Shown: positions 55,309 to 63,673, counted from the stretch's first letter. The stretch: 64,000 bases of DNA from Desulfovibrio fairfieldensis (GCF_001553605.1 NZ_CP014229.1:3376501-3440500), one strand, 5' to 3'. Notes: generated by a model from the letters alone, not told the origin. Translations and numbers: made by a program.

Positions 55309-56511
55309 ATGGCGAAGATCCTGATCATCGGCGCGGGCGGCGTGGGCAGCGTGGTAGCCCACAAGTGCGCCCAGGCGGCCAAGGAAACTGGCGTGTTCGA
55401 GTGGATCACCCTGGCCAGCCGCACGCTGTCCCGCTGCACGGACGTGGCGCGCAGCGTCAAGGCCCGCACGGGCGTGGACATCGACACCGCCCAGGTGGAC
55501 GCGGACAACGTGCCGGAACTCTGCCGGCTGATCCGGCAGGTCAAGCCGGATCTGGTCTGCAATCTCGCCCTGCCGTATCAGGATCTGCACATTATGGACG
55601 CCTGCCTGGAATGCGGCGTGCACTATCTGGATACGGCCAATTACGAGCCCCTGGACACGGCCAAGTTTGAATACAAGTGGCAGTGGGCCTATGCCGACCG
55701 CTTCCGCGAAGCCGGGCTCACGGCCCTGTTGGGTTCGGGCTTTGACCCGGGCGTGACCAATGTTTTCGCGGCCTGGGCCCTGAAGCACGAACTGGACGAA
55801 GTGCGCGTGCTGGATATTATCGACTGCAACGCCGGGGATCACGGCCAGCCCTTTGCCACCAATTTCAATCCGGAAATCAACATTCGGGAAGTCACGGCGC
55901 CGGGCCGCTACTGGGAGCGCGGCGAATGGGTGGAAACCGACCCCCTGGCCTGGTCCATGAACTACGACTTTCCGGACGGCATCGGCACAAAGAAATGTTA
56001 CCTCATGTACCATGAGGAGCTGGAATCCCTGGTGCGGAACCTCAAGGGCATCCGCCGGGCACGTTTCTGGATGACCTTTTCGGACAACTATCTCAACCAC
56101 CTCAAGGTGCTCGGCAATGTGGGCATGACCCGCATCGACCCGGTGCGCTTCCAGGGTCGGGAGATCGTGCCCATCCAGTTCCTTTCGGCCCTGCTGCCCG
56201 ACCCGTCCTCCCTGGGCCCGCTGACCAGGGGCAAGACCTGCATCGGCGACCTCATGCGCGGCGTCAAGGACGGCAAGGAAAAGACCGTTTACGTCTACAA
56301 TATCTGCGACCACGAAGCCTGCTATGCCGAGGTGGGTTCCCAGGCCATTTCCTATACCACGGGCGTGCCCGCCATGATCGGCGCCAAGATGATCGTGGAA
56401 GGCAAGTGGCGCGAGCCCGGCGTCTGGAATATGGAGCAGTTTGACCCTGATCCCTTCATGGCGGATCTGAACGTCTACGGGCTGCCGTGGCAGTGTGTGG
56501 AAATGGAGTAG
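55309..56511 (+). CDS. Carboxynorspermidine dehydrogenase (saccharopine dehydrogenase family)
   Basis: Condenses aspartate semialdehyde with a diamine and reduces the product, giving carboxy(nor)spermidine, in the SAM-decarboxylase-independent polyamine route. The 400-residue protein starts AKILIIGAGGVGSVVAHKCA (NAD(P) fold). It contains YLDTANYEPLDTAKFEYKWQ, LLGSGFDPGVTNVFAAWALK and the C-terminal SYTTGVPAMIGAKMIVEGKW, all usual in this family. AAGAAGGAG selects ATG 55309. The decarboxylase gene follows at 56970, which strongly supports this assignment over a lysine-pathway role. Confidence 0.92.
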   Translation: MAKILIIGAGGVGSVVAHKCAQAAKETGVFEWITLASRTLSRCTDVARSVKARTGVDIDTAQVDADNVPELCRLIRQVKPDLVCNLALPYQDLHIMDACLECGVHYLDTANYEPLDTAKFEYKWQWAYADRFREAGLTALLGSGFDPGVTNVFAAWALKHELDEVRVLDIIDCNAGDHGQPFATNFNPEINIREVTAPGRYWERGEWVETDPLAWSMNYDFPDGIGTKKCYLMYHEELESLVRNLKGIRRARFWMTFSDNYLNHLKVLGNVGMTRIDPVRFQGREIVPIQFLSALLPDPSSLGPLTRGKTCIGDLMRGVKDGKEKTVYVYNICDHEACYAEVGSQAISYTTGVPAMIGAKMIVEGKWREPGVWNMEQFDPDPFMADLNVYGLPWQCVEME

Positions 56512-56969
56512 AGTTGGATAAGGCCGTCAGGGCGGCGTTTATATCCAGACCTGGAAGAGCGGGGCCTGGCGGTATGGGTGCCCTTTGGGCACGGAGATTT
56601 CCCGCCCGCCGGCGTTTGAGCCGCCTACGCGGCGTGCGGCAAGGGGGCCTGTTAGGGGGCTGCGCCCCCTCCGAGGCCCCCTTTGCATTCCCCCCGGATC
56701 ACCCCCCTAACAACGTAACGCGACAACGCGGCGTATAACGGGTCTTGCTCGCATGGCGAGCTGCGCCCCGGAATCGCCGCGCGTCAACTTCTGGCGAAGT
56801 GGCTCCCCGATTTATCGATGGCCGTCGGTCTGGCGTGCGGCAGGGGGCGGTCTAAGCGTCGGCGCCCGTAGGCCGCGATAGCCAGGGAGCAGGAGACAAG
56901 CCCGCGTTTCTCTTCTCTAAAAAGCCTGACTGCGGCGCGGACGCAAGGTGCCGCTGCAAAGGAACATAC
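56512..56969. other. Intergenic region between the two polyamine genes
   Basis: 458 bases without a supported gene. It holds GC palindromes such as GGGGGCTGCGCCCCC (about 56652-56668), which could act as a terminator-like or REP-like element. I see no promoter clear enough to place. The decarboxylase may therefore have its own transcript. Confidence 0.4.
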
Positions 56970-58193
56970 ATGGACTGCCTGGACTTCCTTTTTTCGGACG
57001 AAACCCCTGTCCCTTCCCCCTGCTTCGTGCTGGACGAGGCGCGCCTGGCGGCCAACGCCGCCATTCTGGACGAGGTGCAGCGCCGCACCGGCGCGAAGAT
57101 TCTGCTGGCCCTCAAGGGTTATGCGGCCTGGGCCACCTTTCCGCTGCTCTCGCGCACGGGAACGGGACCTCTCTGGGGCGTTTGCGCCAGCTCCGTGGAC
57201 GAGGCGCGCCTGGGGCGGGAGGAGTTCGGCGGTGAAGTGCACGCTTTTGCCGCTGCCTGGACTGAGGCGGAAATCGTCGAGCTGCTGGATCTGGCGGACC
57301 ATATTGTCTTCAATTCCCCGGCTCAGTGGCGGCAATTCCGGCCCGTCATCGAAGCGCGCAACCGCGCGCGCCGCGCAGAAAATCCCATAGAGTGCGGCCT
57401 GCGCCTCAACCCCGAGCATTCCGAGGGCGCTGTGCCCATCTATGATCCCTGTTCGCCGGGGTCGCGTCTAGGCATCCGCCAGCGCCATTTCGACCCCGCC
57501 GACCTGGAGGGCATTTCCGGCCTGCATTTTCATACTCTCTGCGAGCAGGGGGCCGACGCCCTGGCCCGTACCCTGGACGCCGTGGAGAAAAAATTCGGGC
57601 CGTATTTACCCGCTTGCCGCTGGATCAACATGGGCGGCGGGCATCACATTACCAAGCCGGGCTATGATCTGGACCTGCTCTGCGCCTGCCTGACGCGCTG
57701 GCGTCAACGCTATGACGCCCGGATCTATCTGGAGCCGGGCGAGGCCGTGGCCCTTAACGCCGGCTGGCTTACGGCCACGGTGCTGGATGTGGTCATGGCC
57801 GACATGCCCGTGGCCGTGCTGGACGTTTCCGCCGCCTGCCACATGCCCGATGTGCTGGAGATGCCCTACAGGCCGGAGGTCTTTTACCGCCATGAGGGCG
57901 CGACCGCGCGCGCCGGGGCCGCCGGTGAACGGGCCTGGACCTGCCGCCTGGCGGGCAAGTCCTGCCTGGCCGGAGACGTGATCGGCGAATACGGCTTTGC
58001 CGCGCCCCTGGAAGCCGGGCAGCGTCTGGTATTCGGGGACATGGCCATTTACAGCATGGTCAAGACCACGACCTTCAACGGCCTGCGCCTGCCGTCCATC
58101 GGCATCTGCAAGGCCGGGAACGCGAGTGGGGAGAACCGCTTCCGCCTGCTGCGCGAGTTCGGCTATGCGGATTTCAGAAACAGATTATCCTGA
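56970..58193 (+). CDS. nspC: Carboxynorspermidine decarboxylase
   Basis: PLP enzyme that decarboxylates carboxy(nor)spermidine to the polyamine. The 407-residue protein has the barrel start PSPCFVLDEARLAANAAILD and the PLP Lys in KILLALKGYAAWATFPLLSR (about residue 48). Further features are GISGLHFHTLCEQGADALAR, WINMGGGHHITKPGYDLDLL, and the second active-site region CRLAGKSCLAGDVIGEYGF. AAAGGAAC precedes ATG 56970. With the dehydrogenase before it, the route from aspartate semialdehyde is complete in this window. A bidirectional terminator follows. Confidence 0.94.
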   Translation: MDCLDFLFSDETPVPSPCFVLDEARLAANAAILDEVQRRTGAKILLALKGYAAWATFPLLSRTGTGPLWGVCASSVDEARLGREEFGGEVHAFAAAWTEAEIVELLDLADHIVFNSPAQWRQFRPVIEARNRARRAENPIECGLRLNPEHSEGAVPIYDPCSPGSRLGIRQRHFDPADLEGISGLHFHTLCEQGADALARTLDAVEKKFGPYLPACRWINMGGGHHITKPGYDLDLLCACLTRWRQRYDARIYLEPGEAVALNAGWLTATVLDVVMADMPVAVLDVSAACHMPDVLEMPYRPEVFYRHEGATARAGAAGERAWTCRLAGKSCLAGDVIGEYGFAAPLEAGQRLVFGDMAIYSMVKTTTFNGLRLPSIGICKAGNASGENRFRLLREFGYADFRNRLS

Positions 58194-58234
58194 AGCGGAG
58201 AGGGGCGTTCATTCCCCGTAGCCTCCGGGTGTGG

Positions 58235-58272
58235 AAAAGGCCGTCCCCGAATAACAGGGACGGCCTTTTATG
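58235..58272. terminator. Bidirectional terminator after nspC
   Basis: AAAAGGCCGTCCC (58235-58247) pairs with GGGACGGCCTTTT (58257-58269), with T-runs on both strands. It lies between convergent nspC and the polysaccharide deacetylase gene. Confidence 0.9.
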
Positions 58273-58291
58273 CGTCAGTCTCGGTCGGCTG

Positions 58292-59311
58292 TTACGAAAG
58301 CGGCGCCGGTGCGCCGGGGCGGGGCGAGGGACGCAAGGACAGCCCTGTGGGCAGGGTCGACTGCGGCGAGGCGCCGCCCCGTTCATGCTGGTCCAGGGCC
58401 TGCCCGCTGAAAGGCGCGGCATTGCTTTCGGGCTGCCAGGGCTTGCTGCTGCGGGCCAGAGGCAGCGGACCCGTTCCCGCCGGCCAGCCGCGGGTCGGCG
58501 GCAGTTCCGCGGATTCTTCCACGCCCTCTACAGTATGACGGGCCGCCAGAGGCATCTGGCCCGGCTCTCCGCCCACGGGCCGCCGGGTCATCAGCAGGCC
58601 GGGTTCCGGGTCCAGCACGCCTTCCAGGTATTCGCTCACGGTCACGAAACGCTGGCAGCCGCCCGCGCGCAAGTCCGCAATGATCCGGGGCAGATCGTCC
58701 ACCGTGCTTTTGTGTGTATCATGAAAGAGAAAGATGCCGCGCAACGAGCCTGTGGGATAGGCATAGCCACGCGTGCTGCGCAGTTTGGCGTAGTCCGGAG
58801 GCAGGCCTTTCCAGTCGCGGCTGTCCAGGGACCAGAGTACCACGGAAAGGCCCAGAGACTCGGCGGTTTCCACGGTGTTGTGGTCAAACGCGCCGTAGGG
58901 CGGCCGCAGGAAAAGCGGCGTGGCCCCCAGGGAACGCAGAATGGCGTCGGTACGGCGGATTTCCTCGTCCTTGCGCTCCGATGACAGCAAGCGGAGGTTG
59001 GGATGGGAATAGGAGTGATTGCCTATTTCATGGCCTTCGGCCACGATGCGCCGGACGATGCCCGGATGAAGTTCAGCCTGCTTGCCCAGCAGAAAAAAAG
59101 TGGCCGGGATGCCGTACTGGTCGAGCATGTCCAGAAGCTGGGGCGTATTGCGCGAGGGGCCGTCATCAAAGGTAATGGCGCAGAGGTTCTCGCTCATGCG
59201 CTGATCCATAATGTTGTTGCCGTCCACCACACGGGCCAAAACGCTTTGGGCCGCCAAAAGCATACAGCCGCATAACGCGGCCGCTCTGAGTTGTTTCCAT
59301 GGGAATTTCAT
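58292..59311 (-). CDS. Exported polysaccharide deacetylase (NodB domain)
   Basis: The 339-residue precursor has a signal peptide (LRAAALCGCMLLAAQSVLA, about residues 8-26). The NodB domain follows: LCAITFDDGPSRNTPQLLDM (about 43-62; the Asp pair), HEIGNHSYSHPNLRLL with two metal-binding His, FLRPPYGAFDHN, WSLDSRDW and FLFHDTHKSTVDDL. These zinc enzymes remove N-acetyl groups from peptidoglycan or exopolysaccharide. The last 90 residues are Pro/Gly-rich, low in structure and not part of the domain. It is convergent with nspC and divergent from the tRNA genes. Confidence 0.92.
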   Translation of the reverse strand: MKFPWKQLRAAALCGCMLLAAQSVLARVVDGNNIMDQRMSENLCAITFDDGPSRNTPQLLDMLDQYGIPATFFLLGKQAELHPGIVRRIVAEGHEIGNHSYSHPNLRLLSSERKDEEIRRTDAILRSLGATPLFLRPPYGAFDHNTVETAESLGLSVVLWSLDSRDWKGLPPDYAKLRSTRGYAYPTGSLRGIFLFHDTHKSTVDDLPRIIADLRAGGCQRFVTVSEYLEGVLDPEPGLLMTRRPVGGEPGQMPLAARHTVEGVEESAELPPTRGWPAGTGPLPLARSSKPWQPESNAAPFSGQALDQHERGGASPQSTLPTGLSLRPSPRPGAPAPLS

Positions 59312-59475
59312 TGTGCTGTCCGTTACCCCTGAGTCATTGATTAAGCTCTATCACTCCGCAAACCGCCCCGCAAGTCGAGGTGCGGCATTCGCGCGAGCTT
59401 TTAAAAAATTATTGTTTAAAATTAATGAGTTAATATTTTGTTTTTGTAAAAATTTTTTTACTCGATGAATTCCGC

Positions 59476-59504
59476 TTGACTCTGGAGCCTGTTTCGCATA
59501 CTTA
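59476..59504 (+). promoter_or_regulatory. Putative tRNA-Val/tRNA-Asp promoter
   Basis: TTGACT, 17 bases, then TACTTA, ending 15 bases before the first tRNA base. The -35 is good and the -10 poor. A very A+T-rich stretch (59400-59460) directly upstream could act as an UP element. Confidence 0.45.
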
Positions 59505-59519
59505 AATGTCTCCCGACGA

Positions 59520-59595
59520 GGGCAGTTAGCTCAGCTGGTAGAGCACCGCCTTCACACGGCGGGGGTCACAGGTTCAAGTCCTGTACTGCCCACCA
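59520..59595 (+). tRNA. tRNA-Val (anticodon CAC)
   Basis: The 76-base cloverleaf folds fully: acceptor GGGCAGT/ACTGCCC, D arm with AGCTCAGCTGGTAGAGC, anticodon stem CCGCC/GGCGG with loop TTCACAC, T arm AGGTTCAAGTCCT, and encoded CCA. The anticodon CAC reads the valine codon GUG. Confidence 0.96.
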
Positions 59596-59596
59596 C

Positions 59597-59673
<77 letters not shown>

Positions 59674-59682
59674 GCTAGTTCA

Positions 59683-59716
59683 AGAGGGTCAGTCCAAAGC
59701 TGACCCTCTTTTTTTG
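59683..59716 (+). terminator. Terminator of the tRNA pair
   Basis: AGAGGGTCAG and CTGACCCTCT form a 10-base-pair stem around TCCAAAG, followed by seven T. The IS200-type element starts directly at the end of the T-run. Confidence 0.92.
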
Positions 59717-59782
59717 TATGGAGAAAACCCCCCGCTAGGCGGGGGGTTCTAAAAAGCTTACAGCTTTGCCCATGTCAGTAAA

Positions 59783-59847
59783 ACTCCTTTTGATTTGTTA
59801 AAAAGTCTCGCGGTCTGGCAACTGCGAGTCAACAAATCAAAAGGAGG
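59783..59847 (+). promoter_or_regulatory. Hairpin covering the tnpA ribosome site
   Basis: CTCCTTTTGATTTGTT (from 59784) is the exact complement of AACAAATCAAAAGGAG (59831-59846), which includes the tnpA ribosome site. The pairing would hide the site. A second small hairpin, CTCGC/GCGAG, lies in the loop. IS200 is known to repress its transposase by such a 5' leader structure. Confidence 0.8.
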
Positions 59848-59852
59848 TCACG

Positions 59853-60311
59853 ATGGGTGACGCCAAAAGTTTAGCCCACACAAGGTGGAACTGCAAATAT
59901 CACATTGTTTTTGCGCCTAAATATCGCCGCCAGGTGTTCTATGGTGAAAAGAAGCGCGCCATTGGCGAAATTCTGCGCAAGTTGTGCGAATGGAAGGATG
60001 TAAAAATAGTGGAGGCAGAATGTTGCCCAGACCACATCCACATGCTGCTTGAGATTCCCCCCAAAATGAGTGTGTCGAGTTTTATGGGCTATCTGAAGGG
60101 TAAGAGTAGTCTCATGATCTATGAACAATTTGGGGATTTGAAGTTCAAATACCGCAATCGAGAATTTTGGTGCCGTGGGTATTACGTCGATACAGTGGGC
60201 AAGAATAAGGCCAAGATTCAGGATTACATCAAGCATCAGCTGGAGTCGGATAAACTTGGCGATCAGTTGAGCCTACCCTACCCAAGGAGCCCGTTTACGG
60301 GCCGCAAGTAA
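59853..60311 (+). CDS. tnpA: IS200-type Y1 transposase TnpA
   Basis: A 152-residue HUH single-strand transposase. It starts with LAHTRWNCKYHIVFAPKYRR, carries the HUH motif in CCPDHIHMLLEIPPKMSV (about residues 60-62 for His-Ile-His), and has the catalytic Tyr in FWCRGYYVDTVGKNK (about residue 107). Length is normal and no stop interrupts it, so it may be active. It cuts and joins the element as single-stranded DNA using the end hairpins. AAGGAGG lies six bases upstream but is sequestered by an inverted repeat. Confidence 0.95.
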   Translation: MGDAKSLAHTRWNCKYHIVFAPKYRRQVFYGEKKRAIGEILRKLCEWKDVKIVEAECCPDHIHMLLEIPPKMSVSSFMGYLKGKSSLMIYEQFGDLKFKYRNREFWCRGYYVDTVGKNKAKIQDYIKHQLESDKLGDQLSLPYPRSPFTGRK

Positions 60312-60602
60312 CAGAAATGCAAATGTCAGATCGCAAGAGCGCCTGCTAGGGCGCAGCTGGTAAGAAAGCCTTACAGGCGCATATGAAGAACCCCCGGCTA
60401 TGCCGGGGGGTTCCTTTTTTGTGCAAACAGCCCTGCGCAGTGCGTGGGGCTGTTTGTCATGGCAGCGTTCAGGCCCAAAAGAGCCGCTTGCCTTGCCACA
60501 CCCGGCCGCAGTCGGGCCGTCCCGGTCAGAGCCGTTCAGGGAAAAGGACCGCGGGCTTTTGGAGCAGCTTAACGTTAAACGCTAAACTGCTCTGGGGCCT
60601 GT

Positions 60603-60751
60603 TAGGGCCTGTTAACGCTATGCCTTTTTGCCCTCCTGCCGCGTCAGATTTCACCTGCTTTTTCGGTCGAGTACCAGAAGAGTACACTCCCTCAAAGCAG
60701 GTTTATCTTCCTTGCAGGCGAACAAAAATTCTATGGCGTTAGCAGGCCCTA
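60603..60751. repeat. Long-hairpin repeat, family A, copy 3
   Basis: 149 bases, the same length as copy 1, bounded by TA. Ends GGGCCTGTTAACGCTAT and ATGGCGTTAGCAGGCCC. Compared with copy 1, two base pairs changed on both sides (G-C to A-T and A-T to G-C) and two became G-T pairs, so pairing is kept. The interior (TCAGATTTCACCTGCTTTTT, GTCGAGTACC, AGAGTACACTCCCTCAAA) is almost identical to copy 1. Confidence 0.87.
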
Positions 60752-60861
60752 AGGCACCGCTGCAATTCCGGATAGCCCGTCGGGCGCGGTGGGCGTATAC
60801 TGTGGCCGGTACGAAAGGGTGCCTGCCGCTATGAAAAAAGCCGGTCTTGCCGGAAAACGGC

Positions 60862-60901
60862 GGGCGGTCCGCATTCGCTGCCGGGCGAATACGGACCGCC
60901 C
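60862..60901 (+). promoter_or_regulatory. Hairpin upstream of the TIGR04076-type gene
   Basis: GGGCGGTCCGCATTCG (60862-60877) pairs with CGAATACGGACCGCCC (60886-60901) with one mismatch around an 8-base loop. It ends 9 bases before the AAGGAGG ribosome site, so it could shield or stabilise the start of the mRNA. Confidence 0.55.
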
Positions 60902-60920
60902 ATATGCCAAGGAGGTCTAT

Positions 60921-61172
60921 ATGGAAGAAAGCAGAATCAAAGCCGTGGTCGTCCGTTCGGGCTGCCCTCTCTACGCCGTGGGCGATGCCGTCTATTTTGA
61001 CGGCCCGCTGCTGGATAAGGGCAAAAGCGGCAATTTGTGCATGATGGCGCTGAACGCCATCTTCCCCTTTGTCTATGCCGCGCGCAAAGGCGTTCTCAAG
61101 GAGACGCCCGTGCAGTGCCCGGACTGTGAGGAGCATGTGGAATTCATGCTCCAGGCGGAACCGCGCGACTGA
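60921..61172 (+). CDS. TIGR04076-type small protein
   Basis: An 83-residue protein of the TIGR04076 type: IKAVVVRSGCPLYAVGDAVY (residues 6-25), DGPLLDKGKSGNLCMMALNA and VQCPDCEEHVEFML, with a CxxC that may bind zinc. The family is common in anaerobes and its function is unknown. AAGGAGG lies before ATG 60921; an in-frame upstream start at 60789 would add residues that fall in the hairpin region. It stands alone between repeats. Confidence 0.8.
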   Translation: MEESRIKAVVVRSGCPLYAVGDAVYFDGPLLDKGKSGNLCMMALNAIFPFVYAARKGVLKETPVQCPDCEEHVEFMLQAEPRD

Positions 61173-61362
61173 CGCGGCCCTCGCCGTTTCTTCCGTTCCC
61201 GGCGCGTTGGCCGCTCCCTCCCTTGCCATTGGGAGCGGCCATGCCGGAAATTTTTAATTGCTTGGGGAAAGGTCTTGTTTGTATATTCAAACAAGACCTG
61301 AAAGTAGTTTTTGTCGTGTCGCCGTTTTTGTCAAGTTATTTTTTTCGCAATGTCGGGTTCTG

Positions 61363-61690
61363 GAGCAACTCACGATTGAAATGAGTGAATTACTCTGGTG
61401 GGCGCGTGAGCGGGCACCCGCGCCCAAGTGCAAGAAAGCGACCGGAGGCGGCGCCGTGCCCGTTAGGCCACGAAGGGCTTACGGGCATCGACAGCCGCGC
61501 TAAACCGCGTTTTAGCATTGCTGTCGGTATCCGTATGACTCGAAGACTCGCCAACGGCTACCGCTTCCGCGGCACGCGGGCGGCGTACCGTTTGAAATGT
61601 GCAATATATCAAACGCAAAATACTCTTGAACCGTCAGCGCGTCTCATGCGCGAATTGCTCCGCAGGGCTTTGCCTGCAACTCCCGTCATG
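61363..61690 (+). repeat. Hairpin-rich repeat family B
   Basis: Head hairpin GAGCAACTCAC/GTGAATTACTC (61363-61395), then GGGCGCG/CGCGCCC. A nested stem covers 61489-61525, where CGACAGC encloses GCTAAA..TTTAGC and is closed by GCTGTCG. Tail hairpin TTTGAAAT..ATATCAAA lies near 61590. Bases 61481-61532 are identical to 62945-62996. No gene is supported in 61173-61972; the rest of this gap appears featureless. Confidence 0.75.
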
Positions 61691-61972
61691 AAATGCGAAT
61701 AAAAGGGCTTTCTCGCCGCAAACGCGTATTTTACGTGTTGCATGCTCCAGAGAGGGGTGAAAGTCCGGTCTCGCCCAGGATGTATAGCGTCCGCCTGGCG
61801 CGCGGGCTGTCAAAATTTCCTTCGCTTTTTCCGATAGAAAACCGGACGGGGCGCTTTGCCGCAAAAGACAAGCATTGGCCGGTTTTTTGCATTACTGCGG
61901 AACAGATATGTACGTTCCGATCACGACGGTACGCGGCTGCATGCCGGGCCGCCACCCTAAAGCGAGGTTCGC

Positions 61973-62569
61973 ATGATGCCTGTTATCTGGTTGCTGGGGC
62001 TCTCCGGCAGCGGCAAAACCACCCTGGGGTCACTGTTGCGCCTGTATCTGGAAACGCGGGGCCATGAGGTCGAATTCATTGACGGCGATTGCTTCCGCCG
62101 CCGCTTCGGCTTCAGCGGTTTTCGTCCCGAGGACCGCCTGCGCAATATCGACGCCATGCGTGAACACGTGCTGCAGAGGCATGCCCAGGGCAAGATCTGC
62201 ATTGTGGCGGCCATCACGCCGTATGAATGCATGCGCCAGAAAAACCGCGACGAGATTCCTCTTTACCGCGAAGTCTGGGTGCGCTGCTCGCTGAACACTC
62301 TGGTGGAACGGGATACCAAGGGCTTTTATGCACGGGCCGCGCGCGGCGAGATGGATTTGCTGACCGGCGTTTCCGACGCTTTTGACGAGCCGTTGCGGGC
62401 CGATCGCGTCGTTGATACGGACCGTTTCAGCCTGGCGGAGAGTTATGTGGCTTTGCGTGACCTGGCCGAAGAGGCCCTGGCGGAAAGCCGGAACTGGCGG
62501 CGGATCAGCGAAGATCTGCCTCTGGAAAGCGTGTCTGGCGGCCCTGCGCGGACAGGATATTTTTTGTAG
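61973..62569 (+). CDS. cysC: Adenylyl-sulfate kinase
   Basis: Phosphorylates APS to PAPS with ATP. The 198-residue protein has the P-loop WLLGLSGSGKTTLGSLLRLY (about residues 5-24), FIDGDCFRRRFGFSGFRPED with the APS-binding Asp-Gly-Asp and Arg, RLRNIDAMREHVLQ, and VWVRCSLNTLVERDTKGFYA. It is a stand-alone enzyme of normal length. Dissimilatory sulfate reduction goes from APS directly, so PAPS here should serve another need, such as sulfation of surface sugars or assimilation; no sulfotransferase is in the window. GAGG precedes ATG 61973. Confidence 0.9.
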   Translation: MMPVIWLLGLSGSGKTTLGSLLRLYLETRGHEVEFIDGDCFRRRFGFSGFRPEDRLRNIDAMREHVLQRHAQGKICIVAAITPYECMRQKNRDEIPLYREVWVRCSLNTLVERDTKGFYARAARGEMDLLTGVSDAFDEPLRADRVVDTDRFSLAESYVALRDLAEEALAESRNWRRISEDLPLESVSGGPARTGYFL

Positions 62570-62621
62570 ACATCCGCGTTTTTCGCGGAGAATCCGCAGG
62601 CCCCGCTTCAGCCCTGAAAGA

Positions 62622-62652
62622 AAGGCGGTCAGCTCTGTAAGCTGACCGCCTT
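62622..62652. terminator. Bidirectional terminator between cysC and tRNA-Arg
   Basis: AAGGCGGTCAGCT (62622-62634) and AGCTGACCGCCTT (62640-62652) form a perfect 13-base-pair stem with loop CTGTA. The minus-strand side continues TCTTTC, so it suits the leftward tRNA; it also follows cysC by about 50 bases. Confidence 0.87.
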
Positions 62653-62658
62653 GAATTT

Positions 62659-62735
<77 letters not shown>

Positions 62736-62864
62736 ACAGGGTATTCTTGATATGCTTTGTATCCGGCTCTGTCAAGGCATGCCCGCCGGTCAGGGCAGCC
62801 CACGCCGGACATCGCGGGCCGCATTTGCCAGTTCGCCGCTTTTGTGGGAAAAATAGGCGGATTA

Positions 62865-63052
62865 GAGCAATTCACGGTTGAAAGGAGTGAATTGCTCCGG
62901 CGGCCGCGTGAGTTGACTCCGCGCCCGTTAGCCCAAAAGCGCTTACGGGCATCGACAGCCGCGCTAAACCGCGTTTTAGCATTGCTGTCGGTATCCCTAC
63001 GGCTCCAAGACCCGCCAACGGCTTCCGCGGCACGCGGGCGGCGTAGAGTTTG
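62865..63052 (+). repeat. Hairpin-rich repeat family B, second copy
   Basis: Head hairpin GAGCAATTCAC/GTGAATTGCTC (62865-62897) is perfect. The middle shares a 52-base identity with 61481-61532, then GCCAACGGC, TTCCGCGGCACGCGGGCGGC and GTAGAGTTTG; the tail hairpin is cut short. It fills the gap upstream of the ubiX-like gene. Confidence 0.75.
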
Positions 63053-63083
63053 CGCTGTAATGAACGGCAAGGAGAACAAAAGC

Positions 63084-63656
63084 ATGCGCGACATTCTGGT
63101 GGGGGTCAGCGGGGCCAGCGGCATGCCTCTGGCTTTGTGCGTGTTGCGCGCTCTGGCCGCCATGCCCGGCGTGCGGACCCATTGCGTTGTCTCAGAAGGC
63201 GCGCATGCGGTTCTGCGGGCCGAGTGCGGGGCAGGGCCGGAACTGCTGACCGCCTGTGCCGACTATGTTTATGAGCCGGACAATCTGGCCGCCGGTCCGG
63301 CCAGCGGTTCCTGGTGGCACGGCGCGGAACCCGCCGCCATGCTCGTCGTGCCCTGTTCCATGAGCACGCTGGGCGCGCTGGCCTCCGGCGCCACCCGCAA
63401 TCTGCTTCAGCGCGCGGGCGACGTGGCCCTCAAGGAAGGCCTGCGCCTGGTGTTGGTGACGCGTGAAAGTCCGCTTTCCAGCGTGCATCTGCGCAATATG
63501 CTGACCCTACGCGAGGCCGGGGCCGTGATCATGCCCTTTTCCCCTGGTTTTTACCTGCGTCCGCAAAGCCTGGAGGATCTGCTTCTTCAGACCAGCGGGC
63601 GGATTTTCGATCAACTGGGCCTGGCGCACTCTCTGGGGCGCTGGGCTGACGCATAA
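63084..63656 (+). CDS. ubiX: Flavin prenyltransferase (UbiX/Pad1 family)
   Basis: Makes prenylated FMN, the cofactor of UbiD-type decarboxylases, from reduced FMN and dimethylallyl phosphate. The 190-residue protein begins MRDILVGVSGASGMPLALCV (FMN site), has VVPCSMSTLGALASGATRNL (about residues 89-108) and RLVLVTRESPLSSVHLRNML (the flavin- and prenyl-phosphate-binding motif), and ends with TSGRIFDQLGL. AAGGAGAAC sits before ATG 63084. UbiD is not in the window. The UPF0173 hydrolase follows after 17 bases on the same strand, so the two may share an mRNA. Confidence 0.93.
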   Translation: MRDILVGVSGASGMPLALCVLRALAAMPGVRTHCVVSEGAHAVLRAECGAGPELLTACADYVYEPDNLAAGPASGSWWHGAEPAAMLVVPCSMSTLGALASGATRNLLQRAGDVALKEGLRLVLVTRESPLSSVHLRNMLTLREAGAVIMPFSPGFYLRPQSLEDLLLQTSGRIFDQLGLAHSLGRWADA

Positions 63657-63673
63657 TATTACGAGGCAAAACT

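Larger units (their letters stand above)
59718..60415 (+). mobile_element. IS200/IS605-family insertion sequence (tnpA only)
   Basis: About 700 bases with sub-terminal hairpins instead of inverted-repeat ends: AACCCCCCGC/GCGGGGGGTT near 59728-59750 at the left and GAACCCCCGGC/GCCGGGGGGTTC near 60389-60413 at the right. It encodes only the small Y1 transposase, so it belongs to the IS200 group. The left end abuts the T-run of the tRNA terminator and the right hairpin is followed by CTTTTTTG. A deleted relative lies at 17351-17470. Exact ends cannot be fixed without an empty site. Confidence 0.88.
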
